From Bathymodiolus brooksi (lineage: Eukaryota > Mollusca > Bivalvia > Mytilida > Modiolidae), in the NCBI GenBank assembly GCA_963680875.1, contig OY804580.1, forward strand, positions 99,043,353-99,107,352: a stretch of 64,000 nt of DNA, given 5' to 3'. This document shows, piece by piece, positions 61,201 to 64,000 of this stretch. The position numbers and the translations under genes were made by a program. Position 1 is the first letter of the stretch. Every line of letters begins with the position of its first letter. The notes under the pieces were generated by a model. That model had not been told where the DNA came from, searched no databases, and saw nothing but the letters and a program-made list of their open reading frames with translations.

Positions 61201-61610
61201 TATGACGTGTCCCTTAGACAACTATCATAAATACCTTAAATAGAGTTCTTATGTCACTATCTGTTATCTTCTCCTTTCTGGTACGTGTCCCTTAAACAAC
61301 TATCATAAATACCTTAAATAGAGTTCTTATATCACTATCTGTTATCTTGTCCTTTCTGGTGATATACGACATGTCCCTTAGACAACTATCATAAATACCT
61401 TAAATAGAGTTCTTATGTCACTATCTGTTATCTTCTCCTTTCTGGTGATATACGACGTGTCCCTTAGACAACTATCAGGGTGTATAAGGTTGTGTTGGTG
61501 TAACAATCCAGCCGACACACCATCAGAACACACTAATTTGGTGTAAATCTGGGTTGTCTTCACCCGACTAGGTTGAGCTCTTATTGACGGTCTGCTAAAC
61601 TGGTTGGTTA
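28129..61610 (-). CDS. GOLGA3: GOLGA3 (golgin-160) ortholog, 12 coding exons reconstructed
   Basis: This is the whole-gene span; exons are listed separately. Golgin-160 is a peripheral coiled-coil protein of the cytoplasmic face of the Golgi, known in vertebrates to bind ARF1-decorated membranes and to help recruit dynein and position the Golgi. The joined exons give about 1480 residues. Residues 1-384 are Ser/Thr/Pro-rich and look disordered. Residues about 385-1340 are nearly continuous heptad-type coiled coil. The C-terminal 140 residues are mixed. Blocks that match the human protein, in the same order, include [14 protein letters not shown] (about 395), [13 protein letters not shown] (about 555-567), [14 protein letters not shown] (about 1083-1096), [27 protein letters not shown] and [20 protein letters not shown] (about 1397-1416). 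All junctions obey GT/AG and preserve phase. Introns are loaded with satellite DNA. The start codon is uncertain. Orthology rests on my memory of the human sequence, not on a search. Confidence 0.9.
28530..34915. repeat. 51-bp intronic satellite, about 125 copies
   Basis: It lies in the intron between the last two GOLGA3 exons. The 51-bp unit (tgaggaggggcgtttcacac, then tcagatgtaaagagtactgc and tcaactacagg) equals 17 codons. Long frames therefore appear on both strands, with 17-residue repeats such as [17 protein letters not shown]. Occasional 52-bp units (gaaggagggg) and 48-bp units (gtgagggacg) break or shift the frames. Block duplications are visible: the region 30902-31442 recurs 563 bp later. 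Intronic position, openness on both strands and frameshifts argue against coding. Confidence 0.95.
34916..35223. other. GOLGA3 intron sequence, nothing recognised
   Basis: Unique DNA between the 51-bp array and an inverted-repeat element. It contains a short (tg)n run near 35140. Confidence 0.5.
35224..37231. mobile_element. Inverted-repeat element split by a nested insertion
   Basis: The left end tacagtcaaacttgtct and the right end agacaagtttgactgta are exact inverted repeats about 2 kb apart. Both flanks carry ggtcgc/gtcgttatat phrases. The pearl-like element at 35913-36892 sits inside, so the host element was about 1 kb before the insertion. It is non-coding; the open frames at 35241-35540 and 37019-37345 lie in it and are dismissed. 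Confidence 0.65.
35913..36892 (+). mobile_element. Pearl/Helitron-like non-autonomous element, 1-kb form
   Basis: The left end has a ggctcagcccactgagcc hairpin followed by tgtattgctcacctga. Three diverged core repeats of about 160 bp (gggcaataactcc, gcagatttactt-like, tctcttatagtttttgaaat) follow, then two degenerate units. The right end has ggacggacgacggacgcc, a strong hairpin (acctgacccttt/gggtcaggt) and gagctaaaaa. The ends match the 11.9-kb element at 15335-27235. Confidence 0.8.
37340..37453 (-). CDS. GOLGA3: GOLGA3 exon 11, conserved C-terminal helix
   Basis: The 114-bp exon has acceptor TTCATTACAG|ACCC and donor TGGAA|GTAAGTACAAG. The first base completes a Lys codon and the last two bases start the next. 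It encodes [20 protein letters not shown] and [17 protein letters not shown], aligning closely with the human PLKNLNSCLQQLKQEMDSLQ region through the SSW tail. This is the best-conserved short exon. A 9-kb intron full of 51-bp repeats separates it from the last exon. Confidence 0.95.
37911..38404. repeat. 108-bp direct repeats flanking a SINE
   Basis: Copies at 37911-38018 and 38297-38404 share ttatagaaagcttcc, tttgaagaaaatcaaataag and aagcaacaaggagttgtg, with a few substitutions and one 3-bp indel. The SINE lies exactly between them. This is far too long for a target-site duplication. Confidence 0.85.
38023..38290 (-). mobile_element. SINE copy in a GOLGA3 intron
   Basis: On the plus strand it reads as the reverse complement: cttaatgccactttcaacaa, gagaaaaccaccaacctg, tcgagtacacctcgtcatga, and at the head ccatacgatcatgaccacga. 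It is nearly full length. Confidence 0.8.
38500..38663 (-). CDS. GOLGA3: GOLGA3 exon 10, C-terminal linker
   Basis: The 164-bp exon has acceptor TTTACTTTTAG|TTAAC and a consensus donor GCAA|GTAAGTATG. It starts in phase 0 and ends two bases into a Lys codon. It encodes a polar linker ([18 protein letters not shown]), then [20 protein letters not shown]. The latter corresponds to the human PIKIPDCPVPASLLEELL motif, a conserved feature of the golgin-160 tail. Confidence 0.92.
38757..38992. mobile_element. Pearl-like element with hairpin end (second family)
   Basis: The phrase agtatgtaccaagtttggtc aligns loosely with core phrases of other pearl-like elements. It is followed by a ggacggacggatgg tract, then a hairpin-like end: tatatccctttgcaatttgt and tggtgaggggataa. 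The left border is uncertain. It is non-coding. Confidence 0.5.
39519..39644 (-). CDS. GOLGA3: GOLGA3 exon 9, end of coiled coil
   Basis: The 126-bp exon has acceptor AATTTTGTTAG|GAAAG and donor CATAAG|GTAAACA, phase 0 at both ends. It encodes [20 protein letters not shown] and [20 protein letters not shown]. The [13 protein letters not shown] segment matches LQAKVSELKNNMK in human golgin-160. This marks the end of the long coil. Confidence 0.92.
39793..40039. mobile_element. MITE of 247 bp with 30-bp terminal inverted repeats
   Basis: The left end ctggggtccattgttgaact and the right end agttcaacaacggaccccag are inverted repeats differing at one position. The interior repeats ctaatcat/gattagcc-type palindromic phrases. 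There is no ORF. It abuts a SINE (40083) in the intron between exons 8 and 9. Confidence 0.85.
40083..40306 (+). mobile_element. SINE copy with clear B box
   Basis: This is the best-preserved copy of the family. The head is gccgcggtcgtgatcatatg, the B-box-like string is gtgagttcgaacctcgttc, the middle ggttttctcctggtactccg and the tail ctgaaatgttgttgaaagtg. The open frame at 40023-40301 is its antisense translation. Confidence 0.85.
40663..41335. repeat. 28-bp minisatellite, 24 copies
   Basis: Units of 28 bp (cctgaataatacagatttct, then gtataaac) alternate between cctgaa and ccagaa variants. Each contains the palindromic acagatttctgt. Since 28 is not a multiple of three, the antisense frame (40654-41346) cycles through all three frames and gives a 28-residue repeat. 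It is not a gene. Confidence 0.95.
41516..41632 (-). CDS. GOLGA3: GOLGA3 exon 8, coiled coil
   Basis: The 117-bp exon has acceptor GATGATTTCAG|AGTCTA and donor TTACTG|GTATGTT, phase 0 at both ends. The product [20 protein letters not shown], then [19 protein letters not shown], aligns without gaps to the human NLKWEVDQKEREIQSLKQQL block. It is too short to stand out as an open frame, but homology and phase make it secure. Confidence 0.92.
41690..41880 (+). mobile_element. Second SINE-like family, copy
   Basis: It contains tcagctatatcatgatgaga, ttgataaaatgatgacgatg, tttctatagtgctaac and the tail cacgatatgactgacatatt with catattcctaactcc. Related segments occur near 7741-7830 and 44390-44735. 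Confidence 0.5.
41959..42237 (-). CDS. GOLGA3: GOLGA3 exon 7, coiled coil
   Basis: The 279-bp exon is in phase 0 at both ends, with acceptor TTTGATTTCAG|ATTGG and donor ATTCAG|GTACCAG. It encodes 93 residues of coiled coil starting [20 protein letters not shown] and ending [10 protein letters not shown]. The segment around [20 protein letters not shown] corresponds by position to the human region before the KWEVDQKEREIQ block. Conservation here is lower than in the flanking exons. Confidence 0.9.
42455..43330 (-). repeat. Decayed duplicates of GOLGA3 exon 6 end and donor
   Basis: Two copies of the last 50 bp of exon 6 plus its donor and downstream intron lie at about 42500-42580 and 43080-43160. 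Minus-strand reads are gaggttcttaaagaaggg then gtaaacag|gtaaac in one copy, and aaggttcttcaagaagagaa then aaaacag|ggaaac in the other. The real exon reads gaggttcttcaacaagagaa. The two duplicates also share about 150 bp upstream that the exon does not have. A SINE separates them. Confidence 0.75.
42811..43072 (-). mobile_element. SINE copy between exon-6 duplicates
   Basis: Reverse complement of the family: ggtatttaacgccactttca, gagaaaaccaccgtcctgtc, and at the head aagaccacaaccacggtggc. It is nearly full length. Confidence 0.8.
43320..43534 (-). CDS. GOLGA3: GOLGA3 exon 6, coiled coil
   Basis: The 215-bp exon has acceptor ATTATTTTCAG|GTTTAATG and donor AAAACAG|GTAAACAT. It completes the split Gly codon and then encodes [20 protein letters not shown] and [20 protein letters not shown], aligning with the human SNAALREHNSILETALAKRE block. 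It ends in phase 0 after ELRKQ. Its acceptor is the first of six 38-bp tandem copies, and its 3' end with the donor is present in two decayed copies further downstream. Confidence 0.95.
43531..43762 (-). repeat. 38-bp tandem copies of the exon 6 splice acceptor
   Basis: Six direct copies of a 38-bp unit start within the first bases of exon 6. On the minus strand every copy keeps ttattttcag; four read ttcaggttt like the real acceptor and two read ttcagtttt. They form a ladder of six potential 3' splice sites. Confidence 0.92.
43801..44013 (+). mobile_element. SINE copy in intron 5
   Basis: The head is gtcgtggttgtgatcatatg, the B-box-like string is gtgagttcgaaccccgttc, and the tail ctgaaatattgttgaaagtg is followed by acgttaaacacc. 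The central part is shortened. Confidence 0.8.
44380..44735 (+). mobile_element. SINE-like element whose tail seeds the 72-bp array
   Basis: Segments such as tttgatgaaatgacgatgac and ctttgtactagacaaacatg match the second SINE-like family. It ends with ccccaccaagaaaattgtca and accatgattgatatactgta, equivalent in position to the SINE tail ccaccaataaaactgaccgc. It then runs directly into the 72-bp satellite. Confidence 0.5.
44651..48980. repeat. 72-bp intronic satellite, about 60 copies
   Basis: An extremely homogeneous 4.3-kb array of a 72-bp unit (aattgtcaaccatgatatac, then tgtaactaagatagtgttag, aaatagggttatagaccaca and ttcctaac). Few sites vary: agacaatt/agaaaatt, ggtaatag/ggttatag and gttataaa/gttagaaa. 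The first unit carries a 4-bp insertion shared with the adjoining SINE-like tail. It lies in the intron between exons 5 and 6 and ends about 20 bp from the exon 5 donor. Confidence 0.96.
49003..49234 (-). CDS. GOLGA3: GOLGA3 exon 5, coiled coil
   Basis: The 232-bp exon has acceptor TTTTTTTTAAAG|AAACTT and donor GTAGCAG|GTATAATG. It starts in phase 0 ([20 protein letters not shown]) and ends after one base of a Gly codon. The end, [15 protein letters not shown], aligns with KLALELEHEKGKLTG of human golgin-160. The 72-bp satellite array stops only about 20 bp from this donor, so the array has eaten almost up to the exon. Confidence 0.93.
49235..50093. other. GOLGA3 intron 4, unique AT-rich part
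   Basis: No gene or clear repeat. A tatgtctcccccc phrase at about 49770 resembles the end of the hairpin-ended element at 50873-51250 and may be a remnant. Confidence 0.5.
50094..50224. repeat. Nested hairpin of 131 bp
   Basis: The outer arms are gaatagcaagtttgttgttc and its inverse gacaacaaacttgctattcc, extended with mismatches to atacttat/ataagtat. The inner arms are gactattgac and gtcaatagtc. It is probably part of a fold-back element extending to about 50770, where caatagtc phrases recur. Confidence 0.8.
50436..50590. repeat. Low-complexity (GAAATTTT)n-like tract
   Basis: Irregular iteration of gaaattttg/gaaaatttt over about 150 bp. The open frames at 50403-50714 and 50560-50772 run through it and are not supported as genes. 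Confidence 0.85.
50873..51250 (+). mobile_element. Pearl-like element with atgtctccc hairpin end
   Basis: Two tandem core repeats (aaatttcctggtaatatgca, caactacatatggtgtcc, tttcatgaaattctgttc) of about 175 and 145 bp are followed by gacggacagacggacag and a strong hairpin (tatgtctccccacc, aaag, ggtgggagacata), then att. This layout of core repeats, ACGG-like tract and terminal hairpin is the pearl plan with a different hairpin sequence. A related end lies at about 7872-7890. Confidence 0.75.
51251..51857. other. GOLGA3 intron 4, proximal part
   Basis: Unique AT-rich intron up to the exon 4 donor. It contains a cacctgtcttgaaagacca phrase near 51720 from the dispersed inverted-repeat family. 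The open frame at 51233-51415 has no support. Confidence 0.5.
51858..54434 (-). CDS. GOLGA3: GOLGA3 large central exon (859 codons)
   Basis: This 2577-bp exon, phase 0 at both ends, holds more than half of the protein. Its acceptor is GTAATTCCAG|GCATC and its donor is TTACAG|GTATGTG. The first 225 codons are Ser/Thr-rich and low in hydrophobic heptads, including [20 protein letters not shown] and [14 protein letters not shown]. From [18 protein letters not shown] onward it is uninterrupted coiled coil rich in Glu, Lys, Gln and Leu. [13 protein letters not shown] and the segment [20 protein letters not shown] match the human golgin-160 coil closely. The open frame begins upstream of any ATG, and GTG at 54411-54413 is an internal Val codon, so this is an internal exon and not a single-exon gene. 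No transmembrane segment is visible. Confidence 0.95.
54435..55064. other. GOLGA3 intron 3, nothing recognised
   Basis: Intron sequence above the large exon. No repeat, open frame or RNA gene is evident. Confidence 0.5.
55065..55249. mobile_element. MITE-like inverted-repeat element in intron 3
   Basis: The left end gacatcaaacctgct and the right end acaggtttgactgtat are inverted. The inside repeats ggtcacctgtattaa and gaggtcacc/ggtgacctc phrases in both orientations. It ends 17 bp before exon 3. Confidence 0.65.
55267..55382 (-). CDS. GOLGA3: GOLGA3 exon 3
   Basis: The 116-bp exon has acceptor TTTTTAAATAG and donor GAGCAG|GTAGGC. The first two bases complete the split Gly codon and the exon ends in phase 0. 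It encodes [20 protein letters not shown], then [18 protein letters not shown], a short helix-forming stretch followed by a Ser/Pro/Thr linker. It is only 116 bp, bounded by a 0.8-kb intron below and a 4.2-kb satellite-filled intron above. Phase and splice sites are strong; the sequence alone is not diagnostic for golgin. Confidence 0.8.
55383..55787. other. GOLGA3 intron 2, unique part
   Basis: Unique DNA between exon 3 and the 21/23-bp array. Nothing recognised. Confidence 0.5.
55788..59216. repeat. 21/23-bp satellite, each unit with GAATTC
   Basis: A 3.4-kb intronic array of about 155 units, gtgaattcactattaggtac followed by t (21 bp) or by act after an inserted ac (23 bp). Each unit contains the 10-bp palindrome gtgaattcac with an EcoRI recognition site. 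21-bp and 23-bp units are interspersed; long pure 21-bp runs (7 codons) produce open frames on both strands. These frames are artefacts. Confidence 0.96.
59297..59542 (-). mobile_element. SINE copy in intron 2
   Basis: Reverse complement of the family: gtgcttaatgccactttcaa, gtggaggaaaccagagtatc, and at the head accatacgatcacgacagcc. It lies between the 21/23-bp array and exon 2. Confidence 0.85.
59600..59750 (-). CDS. GOLGA3: GOLGA3 exon 2, N-terminal region
   Basis: The 151-bp exon is bounded by acceptor TTTTTTTACAG and donor ATTG|GTATGG. It begins in phase 0 and ends after one base of a Gly codon, which the next exon completes. The peptide [16 protein letters not shown] is followed by [18 protein letters not shown] and ends LHLQNSVI-G. 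The internal ATG has an A at -3 and could be the real start codon if the upstream exon is not used. A SINE (59297-59542) lies just downstream in the intron. Confidence 0.75.
59856..60150. mobile_element. Fold-back element, copy B (well preserved)
   Basis: A 146-bp near-perfect palindrome (59861-60006) has arms starting aatatttgaaattgttgaac and ending in the inverse; inner arms carry cagtttacgcttaataaacc against ggtttatgaaaagcgtaaac. It is followed by about 140 bp ending gacgtcacaataccaaccca, matching copy A at 11393-11690. Confidence 0.85.
60151..60566. other. Intron DNA, nothing recognised
   Basis: If exon 1 is real this is intron 1. No feature is evident. Confidence 0.4.
60567..61013. mobile_element. 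Diverged inverted-repeat element
   Basis: The left part (cttcggtaacccacagatgg, aagctctgaaactct) is the diverged inverse of the right part (cagagcgtgatcatctgtgg, attactta). The sequence is related to the hairpin units at 12998-13281 (cggtaacccatggctgatca). Confidence 0.6.
61053..61477 (-). repeat. 86-bp tandem copies of an exon end and splice donor
   Basis: Five copies (one shortened to 78 bp) of an 86-bp unit. On the minus strand each holds atcaccagaaaggaca or a near variant, agatagtgacataagaactc, tatttaag and gtatttat. The copy at 61399-61477 is the 3' end of the putative exon 1. The other four repeat both the coding end and the donor further downstream. Confidence 0.92.
61399..61610 (-). 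CDS. GOLGA3: GOLGA3 putative N-terminal exon (exon 1 of this model)
   Basis: This 212-bp exon is open throughout, with a pyrimidine-rich acceptor ending TTTGTAG just above 61610 and a donor (AAG|GTATTTATG) below 61399. It starts two bases into a codon and ends in phase 0, matching the next exon. The peptide includes [14 protein letters not shown] and ends [15 protein letters not shown] loose resemblance to the human segment around KKTSKSSKIRSLADYR supports golgin identity, but weakly. An alternative acceptor (AACCAG|TTT) 11 bases inside would start the exon in phase 0. The last 79 bp belong to an 86-bp tandem array that copies the donor site downstream. It could instead be a non-golgin exon. 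Confidence 0.5.
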
Positions 61611-61659
61611 CTACAAAGGAAATATCTATTATTACAATATTGAAAATGATATAAGTATG

Positions 61660-61895
61660 TACAGTCAAACTTGCTTTAGTGACCACTTCTATTAAGCAAT
61701 CAGAAACAAGAATTGCCTGTGGTGGCCATGTTTGTTAACGAATCAGGACGAAATGTGCAATCTTTATAGAAGACCTTCCATAGATACTTCCTACCAAGTC
61801 TCAGTTCATTTGGCTAAGTGGTTATAGAGGAGAGATTAAAATGTGAAAAGTTAACGAACGATGGATGCCAAGTGATGGCAAAAGCTCACCTAAAA
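61660..61895 (+). mobile_element. Truncated pearl-like element next to an inverted-repeat end
   Basis: It begins with the dispersed end tacagtcaaacttgctttag, then turns at about 61697 into the pearl-like core (aatcagaaacaagaattgcc, tttatagaagaccttccata) and the right end gatgccaagtgatggcaaaa with gctcaccta. The 3' hairpin is lost. It looks like two overlapping element remnants. Confidence 0.6.
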
Positions 61896-63692
61896 AAAGA
61901 TAAGAAAGCAATCCTGACATAAAATGTAAGTTTTAAAATTCTCAACTTGCTCACTCAGACAACAGGTGCAATGTCCTGTGTTTAATCGTGCACATTATTT
62001 TACAAAATATATATATATATACATGTACGGTATATGCAACCGTGAAAAAAATCAATAGCGCCAAGACATATGAAATATTAATTATACTAAATAAAATATT
62101 TCACTGAAGCAAGATAAAATTTAACGAACCAATTTAAATGTGTGTGATTGAGTCAGCCCTGTCATGGCGTCATACACAAAAGGTGGGGAAATGTGTAACA
62201 GTCAATGGGTAGATAATTAAAAGAAATTAATTTCAATCTAATTCAGCTCCTTCATGCTAAATGACAATTACATGAAAGGCTGGCAAATATGTATTGGTCT
62301 ATGGGCAGATAACTGGAAAAAATTATTTTCAAACTCATTCAGTTCCTTCAAATGATTGAAAATACATAAATAACAATAATAATTTTTATATTGAATACAC
62401 AACAAACAGATATCACTAATACAGCTAGGAGATATGCTTTGTATTACAGATACAAACTGTATTTAATCCTGCAATAGTGTGATCTTGAATACTAATAAAG
62501 GGGGTCAAATAAACTTCAGTGTTATATAGTCATGGACTTCATTTCTGGTACCTGATTCATGTAGAGCGACAGAAATAAATGGTAACAGTATAAGATCTGA
62601 CGTCACAGATGACACCATTCGAAACGATTAGAACAACACTTGTTTCAGTTATTTTCAGGCAATTTGGCAGGTGTTTTGGACTTGTTGATATTGCAGGATA
62701 AACACAATATACGTACATTGTGGTTAAAAAACTAGTTTGCACTCGCTGTGAAACAGGCTAAAAAAGCTTGCTTTTCTATCTGTTTCTAAAGCTCTTACAA
62801 ATAAATTTTATATTTTCCAACAATGTATGTATATTCAAGGATTTGTATAGTATTTAAATCCTTTGTATATTTATATATTACATACATATACCAGTATAAA
62901 AATAGGCACATCCTTTACTAAGTAAATAACTTGTATATTGAGGTTATATTAAAGATGTGTATTATATTTCTAATATCTATATTTACCCACTGCATCCTAA
63001 TTAAATACATGTACAAAAAAAGTTGATAAAAAGGGACATAACTCTGGGTAAAAACTTAAGTTCAACTTGGATCTACATACATGTATTATATATCACAACA
63101 AGTAGATAAAAACTTTTATGTTGTTATTGAAAATTTTAATCTAAACATTTCAGCAGGTGACTAAAAAATAAGTAAAAAAAATATAATGCATGTATTTTCA
63201 ATAATAAAATTAACAACAAAAAATTACTATTTTTGTCGGAATAGTTCCAAAATCTAATATCAAAATCGAAGAAAAAGGCAAAATTGATACCCTAACATAC
63301 AAATACATGACTGCTCACTTTCCTGACTTGTACAGGCACTTCAATTAAAAGTGGCAGGGTTCACTCAATAATTTTTCGTCAATTTCTGTGAAAGGGACCA
63401 ACAGCACCAAACTAATTTTGATGTTTGTTTTATAAATTAAAGTATATAAATTACTGGATTATTTGCGATACTCCCGATTGAATGATCTCTGAGCTAATGA
63501 ACTGTTCAACTCTGAACTATAATATTAGATTTTTTTTAATATTTGATGTTACAAAATGTTTTCATGAAATATGATGTTACTAATAAAAAATTTAAAGTTT
63601 GAAGATATCAAAGGGGTAATCAGTATAGCTGTAAATCGAAGGATGCAATACAATGGAAAAAAGACAACAGGCCTAGGACAAACAATAATAAT
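61896..63692. other. 5' flank or intron, mostly unrecognised
   Basis: AT-rich DNA upstream of the putative exon 1. A possible short first exon ending catgaatcag|gtaccag lies on the minus strand near 62551-62560 (ATG AAT CAG then a GT donor), but this is speculation. A weak internal duplication sits around 62180-62350. The open frames at 62557-62742 and 61378-61686 (outside the exon) have no further support. Confidence 0.35.
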
Positions 63693-63849
63693 AGGTTATT
63701 ATACAGTGTTATGTACAATATGGAAATATATTGTACTCGTCCGTATTGTATTGAAAACCCGCATTGGACTCGACCCAATACAGGTTTTCAATACAATACG
63801 GACGAGTACAATATATTTCCATATTGTACATAACACTGTATAATGACCT
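63693..63849. repeat. Long near-perfect inverted repeat, 67-bp arms
   Basis: The arms at 63693-63759 and 63783-63849 are reverse complements with a single mismatch (aggttatt against aggtcatt), separated by about 23 bp. Arm phrases include gtgttatgtacaatatggaa and tactcgtccgtattgtattg. The open frame at 63571-63843 is a by-product of the palindrome. It may be a MITE or a young fold-back. Confidence 0.95.
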
Positions 63850-64000
63850 ATTTATTATACAGCTGAAATGATCAATACTATAACAACAATTTTATGCTTA
63901 ACTTTTAATACAGTCTGAATAGAACAACTGCACAACAATATTTCATTAGGAAAATGTTCTGTATCAATACAGAGCTCATAAACTCTAGAAATGAATTAAA

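Noticed and set aside
62551..62566. Tiny first coding exon ATG AAT CAG before a GT donor
   Set aside because: It fits in phase only if a secondary acceptor of the next exon is used. Three codons are too little to support a call without transcript data.
63571..63843. 90-residue plus-strand frame
   Set aside because: It spans a long inverted repeat and is explained by it. No protein-like features.

Overview
This window is nuclear DNA from an animal, most likely a bivalve or related mollusc. It is AT-rich, with spliced genes, short introns next to very long ones, tRNA-derived SINEs, fold-back elements, and Helitron-like/pearl-type elements that carry an ACGG-like microsatellite and end in a hairpin followed by CTAAA. 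I inferred the taxon from this repeat content. There is no bacterial or phage sequence, no CRISPR array and no rRNA or tRNA gene that I can support.

Only one protein-coding gene is well supported. It is an ortholog of GOLGA3 (golgin-160) on the minus strand, running from about 61610 (5' side) to the stop codon at 28129-28131. I reconstructed twelve coding exons from sequence alone. Every junction has a GT donor, an AG acceptor and a compatible phase. The joined product is about 1480 residues, close to the roughly 1500 of human golgin-160. It has a Ser-rich disordered N-terminal third, a very long coiled coil, and conserved blocks in the same order as the human protein. The most 5' exon is the least certain, and the true start codon may lie further upstream.

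About half of the window is tandem repeat DNA. From left to right: 54-bp units (1-262), 46-bp (1331-2485), 34-bp inside a LINE 3' UTR (4337-4612), 54-bp (5901-6277), 44-bp (7451-7670), 23-bp (7939-11256), 332-bp dimers of about 166 bp inside a giant pearl-like element (15335-27235), about 77-bp over the GOLGA3 stop codon (27850-28152), 51-bp (28530-34915), 28-bp (40663-41335), 38-bp on a splice acceptor (43531-43762), 72-bp (44651-48980), 21/23-bp (55788-59216) and 86-bp on a splice donor (61053-61477). The big arrays from 28.5 kb rightward lie in GOLGA3 introns. Many of them are open in several frames on both strands only because the repeat unit lacks stop codons; they are not genes.

The remaining space holds SINE copies, a truncated LINE 3' end, several inverted-repeat (MITE/fold-back) elements including one nested insertion, and undistinguished AT-rich sequence. 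I found no clear undescribed molecular system. The most unusual pattern is repeated tandem or segmental copying of functional GOLGA3 exon edges: a stop codon with the C-terminal codons, a 3' splice site, a 5' splice site, and an exon end with its donor.
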